NCBI GenBank assembly: GCA_022385805.1
Contig: MU277679.1
Coordinates: 62,001 to 126,000 of the forward strand
Length of the DNA stretch: 64,000 bases
Source of the DNA: Pilatotrama ljubarskyi
Lineage: Eukaryota > Basidiomycota > Agaricomycetes > Polyporales > Polyporaceae
Direction: 5' to 3'
Below, piece after piece: positions 35,017 through 47,572 of this stretch (position 1 is the stretch's first letter; every line of letters starts with the position of its first letter). The notes beneath the pieces were generated by a model, which saw only the letters and a program-made list of their open reading frames with translations, was not told the origin of the DNA and did no database searches. The translations under genes were made by a program, and so were the position numbers.

Positions 35017-36010
35017 ACGCCACTGAACCCTGCGCGGCATTTTTTGAGGTCGAGCGCGCAACGTACGGACCCTGGATACAACATACGCCCTCATCCGGGC
35101 TTTTGGATCCTTGGATCCGGGGCGCTCATGTCGAACGTCTATCTCCATTTAGAGAAGCAACCTCATCATAATGTAGTCGCCGAGGCCAGTCAATCTGCTG
35201 TACCTATGATCGTACAAGGAGTCAGCTATCCACGAGTCGGGAGTATGTACTGAAGTCGTTAATGTGGCGGACCTCCAGCTACGTACGTAGACGCAGGCAT
35301 GCCAAGAACGCACTACAGCGTATCAGCAGTTCGCCGGCGGCCTTTGATATGTTCAGTGCTGAGGCATGACGATGTCTTGGTAAAAGAAATGCCCCAGTCC
35401 GGTAGATTTTTTTTCGCTAAGCGTACCCCGCGGGGTTAAATATCAGAACAGTCGAGACGAGGGACGATCGACATCGATCCTGCGAATGGGCGATCGTCCG
35501 TTCGTCGGCGCTTGACGTTTGCACCTTGCTCTTACCCCGCGTCTTACCCATGTCAGTCGACGAGGATGTCAATGAGCCTCATCTTGTGGCAGCAACCAGC
35601 AAAGCTAGGCAACTTCACCATGTGTCGTGTGCGCGTTTCTGAGGCTGCGACGGCTCCCATGGACATTGACCGTGCCGGCATAGCGTAGTGCGGGCGGGGA
35701 GAATGCGAGAACATTGTGCCTGTGTAAGCCCTGTGGACTGATGTCAATCATTCGTCCCGACAAAAATGGGCGAACCCATGACCTCCGCTCTGCGACGCTG
35801 GCGCCGACCGCGGTCTGTGGCCCGGCAACGCTGCTTATCCGGCACGTCCCCCGCTCTTCGCCAGTCCAGCAGCGCTTCCTATAAATTCTGACGCACCCTA
35901 CTCCGAATGGCGAGCGACTCTCTCTTCCGAGCCTCTTCCAACTCCCTCTGAGCCCCGCCGCCTCGACGCTTGTCCGCCCACCGTCGTAGCCGCTGCTCTC
36001 GAGTACCGTC
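35017..36010. other. Spacer with MFS-gene promoter
   Basis: No gene recognised. A TATAAAT at about 35880 lies 130 bp before the transporter start and is the likely core promoter. Confidence 0.45.
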
Positions 36011-38325
36011 ATGTCTTCAGCAGACCCAGAAAAGGCGCAGCCCACCACAGAGACGCGTCCCGCACGCTCACCAGTCGCGTCGACGTACTCGTCCGACGAG
36101 AAGGGGCGCGCGTCCCAGGTCGAACGCGTCGATGGCGTCCTTGAGCCCCCGCTCTACAACGCGCATGTCGACATCAGCGGGGTCGACGAGCGCAAGCTGA
36201 TGCGCAAGATCGACTTCTACCTCGTCCCTTGGCTATCCTTCCTGTACCTACTCAGTTTCCTAGACCGGACGAGCATTGGGAACGCGAAGGTGCGTCGTCC
36301 TCGGCGTTTCGCTTGGCGTTTGGGCATTCAATTCTTACCGGGACCGCAGCTGTATCATATGACGACCGACCTACACCTGACCGACAAGGAGTACCTCCTT
36401 GCACTCACGATATTCTTCTTCTCCTACGCAGTATTTGAGGTGAGCATCCCGACCTCCTATGCTGTTCTTGCCCACAGCTGGTGACCACCTCGGGTCCGCA
36501 GGTCCCGTCCAATATTTTCCTCAAGCGCCTACGTCCCTCCGTATGGCTCTCGCTCCTCATGCTCCTCTGGGGCGTCATGATGGTGCGTAAAGTCACGCCA
36601 CTATATTGCATCCGCTCGTACTGACATTCGATACCTCAGACTATGCAAGGTTTAGTGCACAATTACGGCGAGCTCCTCGGTACGCTATCTGTTCTCCGCC
36701 CTTGCAGTTCCGCGAACAGGCCGAGGTTGACCTTCTCGTGTCTAAATTCAGGCATGCGCTGGTTGCTCGGAATGTTCGAAGCAGGCCTGTTCCCAGGCGT
36801 GAACTACTATCTCTCCTGGTGCGTATATCTTCTCGGTTCTCGCACTCCGCGAGCCATTCCCGGGGTTCTCGCGGGCTAATCATAGCTTGCGGACTTCATA
36901 TTCGTAGCTGGTACAAACGCTCTGAGTTCGGCATTCGTGCCGCGCTGTTCTTCTCGGCAGCGACGGTATCTGGCGCATTCGGTGGACTGCTCGCGGTACG
37001 TTGCCTCCCACGCACAATTTTTCTTCGAAGCCGAATCTGAGCAAGGGTTTCCCATCTTCACGTGCATATCCTCACTTCTGTTGCTTTTGGTCGGCAAATT
37101 CTCGTACGTTCTCGGAATCGCGGCGCACGCATGAACAGGCGGCGATATCGAAGATGGACGGCATCGGGGGCAAGCCCGCCTGGGCGTGGATCTTCATCCT
37201 CGAGGGGCTAGTCACCGTCGTCGCGGGCGTGGCCTCGTTCTGGATCATCCAGGACTTCCCGGACACGGCCAAGTTCTTGAGCGAGGCGGAGCGTACGGTC
37301 GTCGTGCGCCGGCTGCAGTCGGACGACCAGTTCAGCGCGGCGGGCGAGACCCTTAGGTGGCACTACATCTGGCGCAGCTTGCTCGACTGGAAGACGTGGG
37401 TCGGCAGTGAGTGTCGGTGTTTCGCCGTTGAGATGTGACGTGCCTGACGAGGACACCCTCAGTGTTGCTGTACATGGGTGCGGACGGACCGTTGTATGCG
37501 TTCTCGCTCTTCCTGCCTAGCATTATTAACCAGTTGGGTGAGTACGGAGTTATTCTGGGGCGTTTCTCCGACGCTGACTTCGCGCAGGATACACTGCCAC
37601 TCCTGCGAATCTGCTCACCGTACCGGTGTACGCGGTCGCTTGCATAGTAACCTGCGTGGTCGGCTTCGTCGCGGACCGACACGGCTGCCGTGGATATCTT
37701 ACCATGTGCGTTCTCATTCAATCTGGCGGATCTACGAAAGCTGTCGTGAGACCAACCGACCTGCTTCCAGGCTCTGCCTCTCGGTCGGACTGGTGGGCTA
37801 TATCATCCTCGTCGTATCGCGAAACGCCGCTCTGTCGTACGTCGCGGTGTACCTGGCGGCGTGCGGCATCTATCCGACCATCCCGAACATCATCGCTTGG
37901 GTGTCGAACAACGTCGAGGGCTCGTACAAGCGCAGCGTCTCGCTCGCGATGGTGATCAGCTTCGGCAACATCAACGGCGCGGTGTCGTCCAACGTTGTGC
38001 GTACCAGATCAACGCCTTGTACGACGCACTGAACCACTCACCCTCATTTCGCAATGTCTAGTATCGCGCAAGGGATGCGCCGTGGTACACGCTCGGGCAC
38101 GCTATCGTGCTGATGTACATCGGCATCGGGCTGGTGATGTCGATCGTCTACTGGCTCTTGCTGAGGCGCGAGAACGCGCGGCGCGATCGCGGCGAGCGCG
38201 ACGAGGTCATCAAGGGCCTGAACGAGCACCGGACAGAACTCGCGCGCAACGGCGTATACGCGAGCGTCACCGAGGCCAAGCAGGACAAGGGCGACGAGTG
38301 GAGCGGGTACCGCTACACGCTATAG
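36011..38325 (+). CDS. MFS transporter, anion:cation symporter (Dal5/Tna1-like)
   Basis: Plasma-membrane major facilitator, probably importing a small organic anion or vitamin. The gene has at least nine exons; the first runs 36011-36289, the second 36350-36439, the third from 36502. Family hallmarks: a charged N-terminal tail, then KIDFYLVPWLSFLYLLSFLD and RTSIGNAK at TM1 (typical of fungal ACS transporters), GMRWLLGMFEAGLFPGVNYYLS, AWAWIFILEGLVTVVAG, WVSNNVEGSYKRS and SFGNINGAVSSNV near the end. About twelve hydrophobic segments are visible. The C-terminal tail is hydrophilic. Middle junctions (36600-37000 and 37540-37770) were not individually checked. Substrate cannot be predicted. Confidence 0.85.
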
Positions 38326-38975
38326 TGGGGGTGGACACGACTGCTACGATCACGACGATGAAATTGAATGTGTATATCTTAAGATACGTCTGTATAACAG
38401 TGTAGTGTACGGCGAATTTACTGCGTATACCCGACGGACTGCGAGAGAATGTGAACGTCATGGCCCTTGTCCGCTGTTATTACCAGAGCTATGAGGATTC
38501 AGGGCTGCTCGGTCTCAGTAGATATATTCAGATTGGAGTGATATGGGGAAACTTCACAGCACAGCAGAACGTCGTGCTACCAATATATTCCTTCTCCACT
38601 CCCCCCCGCGCATGCCGCTTTCACGGTCATCAGTATCTGGCTCCCTGCATACAAGGATATGTTTACCACTGCCGCCGAACAAGCTACTGGATCCAAGCTC
38701 GCTGTCTTCGCACATCCTACCCAATGGCACGCGATTACATTTACACTTCCCCGATTCCCGGCAGCGAGGAAATCAGATAACATCATCGACTTCCTGGCGA
38801 ACGACTGGTGGGCTCTGCATGATCGCCTCTCCGCAACCTCATACCCAATAAATACAAAGGCGCTCCGCTCGCATTGACAGTACAATGCTCTGCACGCATA
38901 CCTTCGAATTCCAGCGACAGGAACCCCGAAGCGGGTACATTGAGAAACTTGTACATACGGTACACGACGACTTGA
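38326..38975. other. Convergent 3' spacer
   Basis: Between the MFS gene and the C2H2 gene; no supported gene. Confidence 0.4.
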
Positions 38976-40208
38976 CTATCGTGCACCCATCCGATTGCCC
39001 GGTAAGTAAGGCGCGAGCGAGTCCCCGAAGCACTCCCCTGCATACTTGCGCAGATGCCTCGTCAGCGCGTCCTTCCTGCTAAACACCTTCCGACATCCCC
39101 CGACCATAAACATCCCCTCGTACTCGAATGGCGGCTCCAGAAGCAGGTTCGCGGGCACGCCGTGCTCGCTCGCGTCGATGAGCGGGACGCCACAGCACAC
39201 CCAGAGCGGCTCGTTCGTCGGGCGCGTGTGCGTCTGGACGTGCCGCTTGAGGTCCGGGCTGCGCTTGTTACGCTGCACGTACGAGCAGTACGGGCACTTC
39301 CAGCGATTCGCACGCGGAGTGGGCCGAGTGGAGGGCGTGACCGCGGTATTTCGCCTCGAGCTGTTGACGAGCTCCGGGCGGGGACGATCGTGCGATGATG
39401 AGGCAACGGACGAATGAGAGGAAACGGGGGACGTGGCATGATCGCCGCGCCGGGTGATGCTACGAGGAGGGCGGGCGGAAGTAGACGACTCGGGAGCTCC
39501 AGCCGCGATGGTGCTGTCCCTGTGTTCCTTCGCGGGATGGACGTAAGCCGGGTCTGCGCTCCAGCACGCCCCAGAGTCCGGTTGCGGGAGGCTCTGCGAT
39601 CCCGACGCGCCAGATGAGAAACCGCTTGTGTGGACAACTGCGGTCGAGGTGAGAGACGAAGGGTCGCAAGTGGCGGGCATAGTCGCGGAGATGTCGGCCG
39701 GATAGGTCTGTAGCTCACGGGGAGGTCGGTAGATCTCTGCCTGAGCAGACCCGGCTGCTTCGAATGCCTGCCCTGAGGGCGTTTTGGTCCACCACCTTGC
39801 ATACGCGTAATCCGTGTACTCGTCTTCGTCCATGCCAGACACGTCAACGGTGTAGAACTCGATGACGGGCAACGCGGCTGAAGAAGCCTCGGGCGCGCCA
39901 GGGTCGGAAGGGGCGAAGGGGAGCTGTGCGGAAAGGCTACACATATGTGAGCAGAGGAAAACAAATAACAGTAGAAGCACATACTAATTGTTGGACAGCT
40001 CCTCTTCGAAGTGCAGCATGGGGTCGTACGGATACTGAAGCTCGCCGTCCGCTGACGCCGTGTGACCGCTCGCGTCCCCGTATGTCATGTCCTGGTCTTC
40101 GCATAGGACCTGCGAGTAGGCATCGTAGCACATAGGATGACCCTGCCAGACATCCTGGACGTCAGTGGCAGAGAAGTCGACGGGAAGCTGCTGGTAGAGA
40201 GGCTCCAT
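38976..40208 (-). CDS. C2H2-type zinc-finger protein, putative transcription factor
   Basis: Two exons, 40208-39985 and 39936-38976, give 394 residues. The N-terminal two-thirds are acidic and Ser/Pro-rich and could serve as activation regions. A basic stretch precedes a first finger, CPYCSYVQRNKRSPDLKRHVQTH, where the linker between the second Cys and first His is longer than usual. After a spacer of about 45 residues, a second finger uses GGCRKVFSRKDALTRHLRKY and then EC, so its final ligand would be Cys. This arrangement of a long insertion between fingers occurs in other basidiomycete regulators. Target genes unknown. A second long minus-strand frame over the same DNA is a shadow. Confidence 0.78.
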
Positions 40209-40747
40209 CTCGCGGGACCAGGAGAGGACTGGGGAAAGCTGGGGGTGCTGCGACGTCCATGGCCGGCAAGGTCTTTATGTCTCCCGAGGGTACGGATGGG
40301 TTGCCTGTCGTCGTGGGCCGGGCTGCTCGCGCACAACCGTCTTTGCCAAACCTGGTCGCAAGAAGCAGCGGTCTGCAGTCCCAGTCCGCTCTTCACACCG
40401 CGATATCACATACAAGGGTGATCTTCCCACGACTCCCTCCCAGATCTTCCCTTTGGCCGCGGGCGTCTCTTGTGCCTCCCGGCGTCTGTGGGTGTGCCAC
40501 TGGCAGCGGCCAACGCCGGCCATGCGCTTTGGGTCAAAGCATCAAATGCGTTTGCAGTCCTCCGAGGTCGCCCTTGCGTCATTCGGTGTTCTCAAGTATC
40601 GCCGGTTATGGAGTATCCGGAGAGAAAGAGTCGATAGCATCGAAAGCAATGTGCGGTAGAGAAAACTATGGTACATGATACTACGAGATACAAGTGCTCT
40701 GTATAGGTCGTCGCACTGTAAGCGTCCAGAATATAACATCAGCTCTC
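40209..40747. other. Spacer between C2H2 gene and BCS1 paralog
   Basis: It contains the C2H2 promoter and the 3' end of the first BCS1-like gene. No gene seen. Confidence 0.4.
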
Positions 40748-42910
40748 TCACGCCGCCGCCGCCGCCGCCCCTGCTGCCGTCTCAGCCTTCCCAGCTGCAG
40801 CGGGAGTTGTGGCAGCAACAGTAGCAGCCCCAGCGGCCAGATCCTCGGACGTGACCGCTGTGGGGGCAGCTTTGGCCATTTTCTCCAGCAGCTTGCGCTC
40901 CACCCACGCTGGCGCCTCGCTCACAGCGTCGTACGGGCGCGTCTTGTACGCCATGAGGTACCCCTGCAGCGTCGCCATCGAGAACGAGCGATTCGGAATC
41001 GCCGCCGCGAAGCGGTCCGCGAGCTCCGCCGCCTTCCGGCGCGAGAGCTTCGGCGCGCGGGCGGTGTGCGCCATGCCGACGTAGACGGCGGAGGAGGAGT
41101 CGGACTCCGCAGAAGAACCAGGTGCGGACGGGGCGCGTCCAGGTGGAGAGTTAGAAGGAACGTCGGTGTCCTCCTGGACGCTCCCGGTGGGCGAGCCGTA
41201 CCCGGAGTCCTTCTCCCCGCCGTGCTCCACTTCTACCTCCCTCACCGCCTCCTCCTCCTCCTTCGCCTCGGAGCTGGAAGGCAGGTAGAAGCGCCTGAAC
41301 ATCTCCCGGCACTGGTACTTGCTCGCGAGCTTGAACTCGATATGCAGGTCCAGCCGGCCGGGGCGGCACAGCGCAGGGTCGAGCGCGTCGTAATCATTGG
41401 TCGTCGCGAACAGGATCCGGCCTTCCTGCGCTGCGATGCCGTCGAGCGCGTTGAGCAGGCCGCTCAGAGTGATGCGGCCGATGGAGGCGGCGGGCTCGTT
41501 TGCGCCTTTTCCGCCGTGTTTAGGGTCCCTGCCTTCCTGTTGCTCCTTTTCGGGGTCGGCGATCGCACGCTTCACGCCCTGGTGGAAGGCCGCGTCGATG
41601 TCCTCGACCAAGACAATACATTGGGTCGGCAGGTCGGCGATCGTCGAGCTGAGCGAGGTGTCGTCAAGCCCCAGCCGCGTGAGGGAGAGAATGTAGACGT
41701 CGAGGTTGAGCTCGCCCGCGATGCTGTGGATCAGCGACGTCTTGCCTGAGCCAGGTGCGCCGTACAGCAAGTAACCCCTACGATGCGGGATGCCTATAAG
41801 GGATATGAGGTCAGCAGGGGATCTCGCAGGGTTGTGGCGAGCGTGACTGACCTCGCTCTGCGTACCACGCCTTGCTGGCCAGGAAGTCCTTCGCGTCATT
41901 CAAGACGAGGTCGATGACGCCGGGATCGAGGATGATGGACTTCATGGGCCGCTTATGCTGGGTTGATACGCGCTTCCAGTAATCCGAGCTGCTAACAACC
42001 GGATGAGCAATCCGCGCAGGCACAGAGCGATTCGAGGGACTCACGGGTCGGAGACGTAGATCGAGATCATGTTCTCGCTCGCCTGGTGGTAGAGCTTCTT
42101 CGCCTCCAGCAGCAGCTCGCGAAGGATCTCGTGATCGCGCGTGAGGATCCTGCGAATCCGTCAGCACAACGCGGGTTGGAGCTCAGGCCGGTCGTCCCTC
42201 ACCGAATTTGGAGTGTCTGCCTGGGGCTGTTCCACGGGCCGTCGGTGACTTGGTCGCGGGTGATGGTCACGTATCTGTACTTGTACCAGAGCGTGTAGGT
42301 GGTCAACAGGGACGGGAGGAAGGAGATCTTCCGGCCGTCGTTGTCGTCCGAGTTGCCTGTCTCAGCTATGGTACTGTTCCTCCCGAAAGAGCGAGTGGTG
42401 ACGTCCAGGGTCCGCGCGGTGCCTAGGCAAGTCGGAACGAGGAAGATCAGCATCCGGCGAGCGGGCCACCGGGAAGAAGGCGGTGCTCACGAAATATAGA
42501 ATGCTTCGAGAGCCAGAACATGAGCCAATCTACATCGAATAAACGCGCTTAGCAAAATCAACGCGCAGTCAGGGTTGTCTATTGCACTCACCGACGCACT
42601 CATCATTGCCGTCAAAGGTTGCTGTAATCCAGAAGTAGTTGAGCAGGCCGTAGTACGACTTCGTCAGGATGCGGCGGCACGTCTCCACGACGGCGCCAAG
42701 CATCAGCAACTTCAGCCAGTCCCGCACAGCGGAGAACGAGAGGAGCATGGTGATGAGAGAGGGTATCTGCAGCGGGGAAAAGGACGCCACCCCGGCGGTG
42801 GCGGGAGACACCGTAGCATTGCCAGAGCCCGAGGCCGCGCTCGCATTTAGGTTGACCGCGCCAGATTGGATGGCCGACATGACAGTCTGCAGCACCGCGA
42901 CCGCGTCCAT
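40748..42910 (-). CDS. BCS1-like AAA ATPase, paralog 1
   Basis: Mitochondrial inner-membrane AAA protein of the Bcs1 class; yeast Bcs1 moves folded Rieske protein during complex III assembly. Start MDAVAVLQTVMSAIQSG at 42910, stop at 40748, at least seven exons. An N-terminal hydrophobic segment around LITMLLSFSAVRDWLKLLMLGAVV precedes a BCS1_N region. The AAA module has Walker A in LLYGAPGSGKTSLIHS, Walker B in CIVLVEDIDAAF, sensor FATTNDY and arginine-finger region RPGRLDLHIEF. A disordered insert of about 90 residues (SGYGSPTGS) interrupts the C-terminal part before MATLQGYLMAYKTRP. The protein ends in an alanine-rich tail. Size and insert differ from canonical Bcs1, so this is likely a lineage-expanded paralog. 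Confidence 0.87.
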
Positions 42911-43958
42911 GTCGATACTGGATAGGAAGCAAGTCGCAGAGTGCTGAGCGGTGGGCGGTCGGGGAGGTGGGAAGCCCAGCGGAAGGCGAGCGGTGATGGA
43001 AGGCGAATCGAAGCCATCGTTCTTATACCCCCGAGGCCAGAAGGGCAAAGACAAATCAAGTAACTTCGGAGCCGCTGGGAGGGTCGGGGTTGGTGCGAGC
43101 GGTGAAAGCGCGAGTCAAGGACAATCGTGATCAGGGTGACTCGGGCCAGAAGGCGCGCCCAGGAAGTTTCTGTGGCGCGTGCGGACGCCTATGTACGACA
43201 AACGGCAGACGTGACAAAGGATGGCGGACGTTGTTCATTGCCGTCGGGGCGCATGCGTTGTCGACACTGCTTGCCACCGCATGCGTCCGGTAGAGGATCT
43301 GTCCGGGGCAGAACTCACCTCGGATGGCGGTGCGTTGCTGCTGGGCATGGTATACGATCGTGCGAGAACGTCGAACTCAGGGACTCTCAATCGCCTGAGC
43401 ACCCACCAAGGCTATGTGTGAGAACCCGCAAGAGCACACGAGTCGCCAGGGGTGGCTGGTACTTCGCCGTGCGACGGTGCACAGAGACTGTCAGGTTCAT
43501 CGCCAGCAACCAGAGTCACTCTGTCAAGAGACTCAGGACGTCGTCGTCGTCGTCGCGCAAGTTGGACGACGCCGGCGGGCGATGCACAGCTCAGGGACGT
43601 CGGCAAAATCAGCGGCATACGGACCGCACCCCGTTCGCCGTTTCGAGTCCCATTCCGCCCATCAGTCTACACCACAGAATTCCTGGACAAACCACACCCA
43701 CACCTGACATTCGACGAGTCTTGACACGACTTCCCTTGCTGCGCCGTCCGACAGACTGCATGTTGGGTATAGCACGTGTGCGAAGCTCAAGGAAGCACGA
43801 TAGCACCATTGGGTACCACAAACTTCGCACGCACTGGCTGCTACAGCACTCTGAACGCACTCAGAAGGCAGCAGGACTGCACTGGAGGGAAGTCGTCTAC
43901 CGTTCTATACGACGTGTGTACTATGCAAGATTACCCCAGCATTATACAGAGCCTTCTC
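42911..43958. other. Spacer between the tandem BCS1 paralogs
   Basis: About 1 kb. A TATAAG on the minus strand near 43025 lies about 110 bp before the paralog 1 start. A long plus-strand frame (43127-44158) runs into paralog 2 on the opposite strand and is not accepted as a gene. Confidence 0.45.
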
Positions 43959-46091
43959 TTACTCCGACGGCTGCGCGACCGCCTGGGCCACCGCGCCGCC
44001 ACCCTGCCCCTTCTGCGACTTCGAAGCTGCGGCAGCCTTCTCCCGCATCCGCTTATCCACCCACGCAGGCGCGTCCGCAACCGCGTCCAGCGGGCGGATC
44101 TTGTAGGCCATCAGGTAGCCCTGTAGGGTCGCCATCGAGAACGCGCGCGGCGGGATGATTTCTGCGAATCGATCCGCGAGCGCGGTGAGCTGCTCCTTCG
44201 ACAGGGCGGGCAGGCGGTTCGCCGTGTGCGACATGCCCACGTAAACGGCGTGCACGGACTCGGGAAGGGAAGCGGTCGGAGTTGGCGCTGCGGGAGTGTG
44301 GGATGAAGAGTGGTCGACGTCGAGCGGGAGAGGTGTCGTCGAAGGGCTGTCAGCGGGGCTGGAACTGGCTGAACTGTACCCGGAGTCGCGCTTCTCATCC
44401 ACGGTCGACTCGCCAGCTTCTGACGAGGCTTCCCTGTCGACGAGGTAGAACCGCTTGAAGAGTTCGCGCGCCTGGTACTGGCTCGCGAGTTGGAACTCGA
44501 TGTGCAGGTCGAGTCGGCCTGGACGGAGGAGCGCAGGGTCGAGCGCAGAGTAGTCGTTCGTCGTCGCGAACAGGATGCGGCCCTCCTGCGCGGCGATCCC
44601 GTCCAGCGCGTTCAGAAGGCCGCTGAGCGTGACCCCGTTGAAATGCCCGTCCTGCATTTTCGACTTCTGCGGGCCATCGTCTTCGTCGTCGTCTGACACC
44701 CCCGCAGCCTGTCGCGCCTGCTTCTCGGGATCAACGATGTGGCGGCTCATTCCGCGGTGGAAGGCAGCGTCGATGTCTTCGATGAGGACGATGCACCTCG
44801 AGGGCAGAAGCCCTATGAGGGATTTCAGGCTGTTGTCGTCAAGGCCCATCACCGTCAGCGAGAGGATGTAGACGCTGAGCCCGAGCTCGCCCGCGATACT
44901 GTGGATCAGCGACGTCTTCCCCGCTCCCGGCGCACCATAGAGCAGATAGCCTCTCCGGAACGGGATGCCTGCGCGGCGAAATGTGGTCAGACTCGGACGC
45001 TGTGCGGTCTAGAGCGGCGTCGCAGCAAACGCACCTCGGTCCGCGTACCACTTCCTGCTCTGCAAGAAGTCTTTCGCGTCGTCCATGACCAGCTCCAGCA
45101 CCCCCGGATCGAGTATGACAGAGCTGATCGGCCGCTTTTCCTGCATCGCGACGTGTTTCCAGTGATCGGACCTGGGAACCCGAGGCGCTCAGCTATGTGG
45201 ATTTAGACTGCCGCGAGACGTGGTGCTTACGTTTCGGCCACAAACACGCTGATAGAGTTCTGGCTGACCTCCTGATACGCCTTGCGTGCCTCCAGGAGCA
45301 GTTCCCGCAGAACACGCGGGTCGCGCGACAGTATACTGTCGTCGTCCTCGTCGTCAGCTGAGCCGAGGCCGTATGGGAGCGTGTGTACTCACCGCAGTTC
45401 GATCAGCTCTACGGGACGCCTGATGCCGTTGTCGTTGCGTCTTTCGCGCTTGACGGTCATGTACCGGCCCTTGTACCACAGAGAGTACCGTTTGTCCATG
45501 GCAGGGATGAACGTGATCTTGTCGTCTCCCCTGCATTCGCCAAGACTGTCTACCGTCGATTGTTCGAGGCCATAGTAGGTAGAGGTGACCTCGACGCTCC
45601 GCGCAGTATCTGTGCAGAAGTCAGCAACCTCGTCCTTGACGCTCTCAATTGTACTTACGGAAGATCTTCTGCTGCGAGAGCCAGTACAAGACCCAGTCTG
45701 TTCCGTCCGTCAGCTCGGCCCCCGATGACAAGCTAGAAGATTACTCACCCGCGGCTTCATCGTCGAGCTCGAACGTCGCGGTGAGCCAGAAGAAGTCCCA
45801 TATCGACTCCCAAGACCTGTTCAGCAGACGGCGGCACGTCTCCAGCACCGCTCCGATCAGCAGCAGCTTGATCCAGTCCCGCACGACAGTCGTGGAGAAG
45901 AGCATGACCAGCAGCTGTGGCAGGCTGGGCGGCATGCCAGCAGCGGTAGAGCCCGGTAGACCGCCTTGTGACGATGCTCCAGCACTATACGAGCCAGAGG
46001 GCTGTGAAGACGGCGCAGCTGCAGTCGCGTTCTCCAGGGCTCCGGACTGAATCACGGAGAGCACAGTCTGGAGGATCTGTACTGCGTCCAT
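43959..46091 (-). CDS. BCS1-like AAA ATPase, paralog 2
   Basis: Tandem duplicate of the gene at 40748-42910, same strand. Start MDAVQILQTVLSVIQSG at 46091, nearly the same N-terminus as paralog 1; stop at 43959. Walker A is GAPGAGKTS, Walker B CIVLIEDIDAAF, then FATTNDY and RPGRLDLHIEF. The inserts flanking the AAA core differ: an acidic DDDEDDGPQ stretch replaces the glycine/lysine-rich insert of paralog 1, and the Ser/Pro-rich region before MATLQGYLMAYKIRP is unrelated. The C-terminus is Gln/Ala-rich. Conserved cores with divergent disordered inserts suggest an old duplication. A TATA-like box lies near 46190, about 100 bp upstream. Role in mitochondria is inferred from family. Confidence 0.87.
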
Positions 46092-47572
46092 ATGGGCGTC
46101 CCGCGCAGAGATTCTTGGTGTGTAGCGGGGTGGGCGCGCACGGACGTGCGACGGACGCGAAGTCGAGGAGGACGACGCGGTTTTATATGTACGCCGTGCA
46201 GTTGTTCTGGTTACTCATAACAAGTCAAGTCACCGCTTGCCCTCGGTGCCGTGCGGCAGAGAAGGCCCGCGGAGCATCGCCATCCGTACGCGAGTGACAG
46301 AAGTGGTGCGAGGCAGGGTCCGAGCGGGCGCGGGATTGCTCAGAAGCTTCGGGTCTCCAAAGAAGTGCAGCAAGAGATGAGTGAGTGAGTGAGTGATGAT
46401 TCGACAGTACGCTAGCTGATGAGCTTGATGCGTGCACGAGGCAAGTGTGCGCCCGACACAGCCCCGGATCGCCACAGTCATCTGTACATGCTTGCCCCGT
46501 GGAGCCGCAGCGGCGACGATTCCGGATCTGCAGGTATGCATATGGTCCAGTCGTCGTCCCAGCACAACCTGCAGGATTAGTCACCGAGAAGGTCTCCTAC
46601 CACACTCGCAACTTTGAGCCTGCATACAGTATGTTACGCCGCCTCCGACGAGCTCGCCGGAGAGTGAACCAACCACCCGTGACGCCAATCAAACGCCTCG
46701 ATCGCTGCTGCAAAGTCTGATCCACTTGAACTCTGCCCATCAATAAGCAACGATCCTCGGACCGAGCACGGCCTCGTCGCATGGACCAGAGACTTACAGG
46801 GTTTGTCAAAGGCCGTCCTCTGGCACGCGAGAAGCCAGTGAGTACGTGCGTATGATAATGTGATATCGTCGACAATCGCGCGCCAGGATGTGATCATCAT
46901 TGTATGCTACACGTTGGCTATGGCCGATGAGCGTACGCCAGTGAGGCATGTCGGGGTGGTCAGAAGAGGGACTGGAATGGCGTTAAAGGTCGTCCCGGTC
47001 GAATGACTCAGAGCTGCCGTGGCAACCCAAATCGCAACCTGTGACGTGCATGTCCTACCTGCTTCCCAGATTGGCACGCATGAACGCGAACGCAGAGGAT
47101 CTTGGGCAACCATGCCTCGTCAGTCGGACCTCCGACGCACGAAGCACTCGCAGTTCGACGGCACTAAGCAATAGTGGATCCAATAGGTGGAACAAATAGT
47201 ACGATAGTAAAACAACACTGCATAAACGACGACGACAGCACAGCAGCGAACGACAGCCATACAGCGTGTACGTATACCCTTTTGAGACACCGAGGAGAGG
47301 CAGCGACAACCATGTTAGACCAGTGTGTAAAAACGAGGGGTAGCGATACAGTACACTCCGAAAGACCGTGGCGCCCGCGAGCAAGCAAGCAAGCATATAT
47401 GGGAACGAGAGGGACAAAACGTGCACAATGAGTGATGGGTGATGTAGTGCATGCGGTGTATGTCGGGCGTGATGAGCATGGATGTAGGATGATAGGATAG
47501 AAGAAGAAGGAGGGCGTGGGTGTCGCAGCTGGTAAGCCAAGCAAGGTTGTAATGATCGTCGGTGTGGCCATG
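46092..47572. other. Spacer with (GAGT)n tract
   Basis: A short GAGT tandem tract lies near 46379-46396. A hydrophobic minus-strand frame at 47055-47540 is more likely the 3' untranslated region of the next gene than a protein. No gene supported. Confidence 0.4.

Noticed and set aside
39062..39982. Second long minus-strand frame over the C2H2 gene
   Set aside because: It is a +1 shadow of the finger-encoding frame, rich in Arg/Ser/Pro.
43127..44158. Plus-strand 343-codon frame between the BCS1 paralogs
   Set aside because: Runs into the 3' coding part of paralog 2 on the opposite strand, no domain, shadow-like composition.
46379..46396. GAGT tract as a CRISPR or regulatory array
   Set aside because: Simple microsatellite; no spacer structure, and CRISPR arrays are not expected in fungi.
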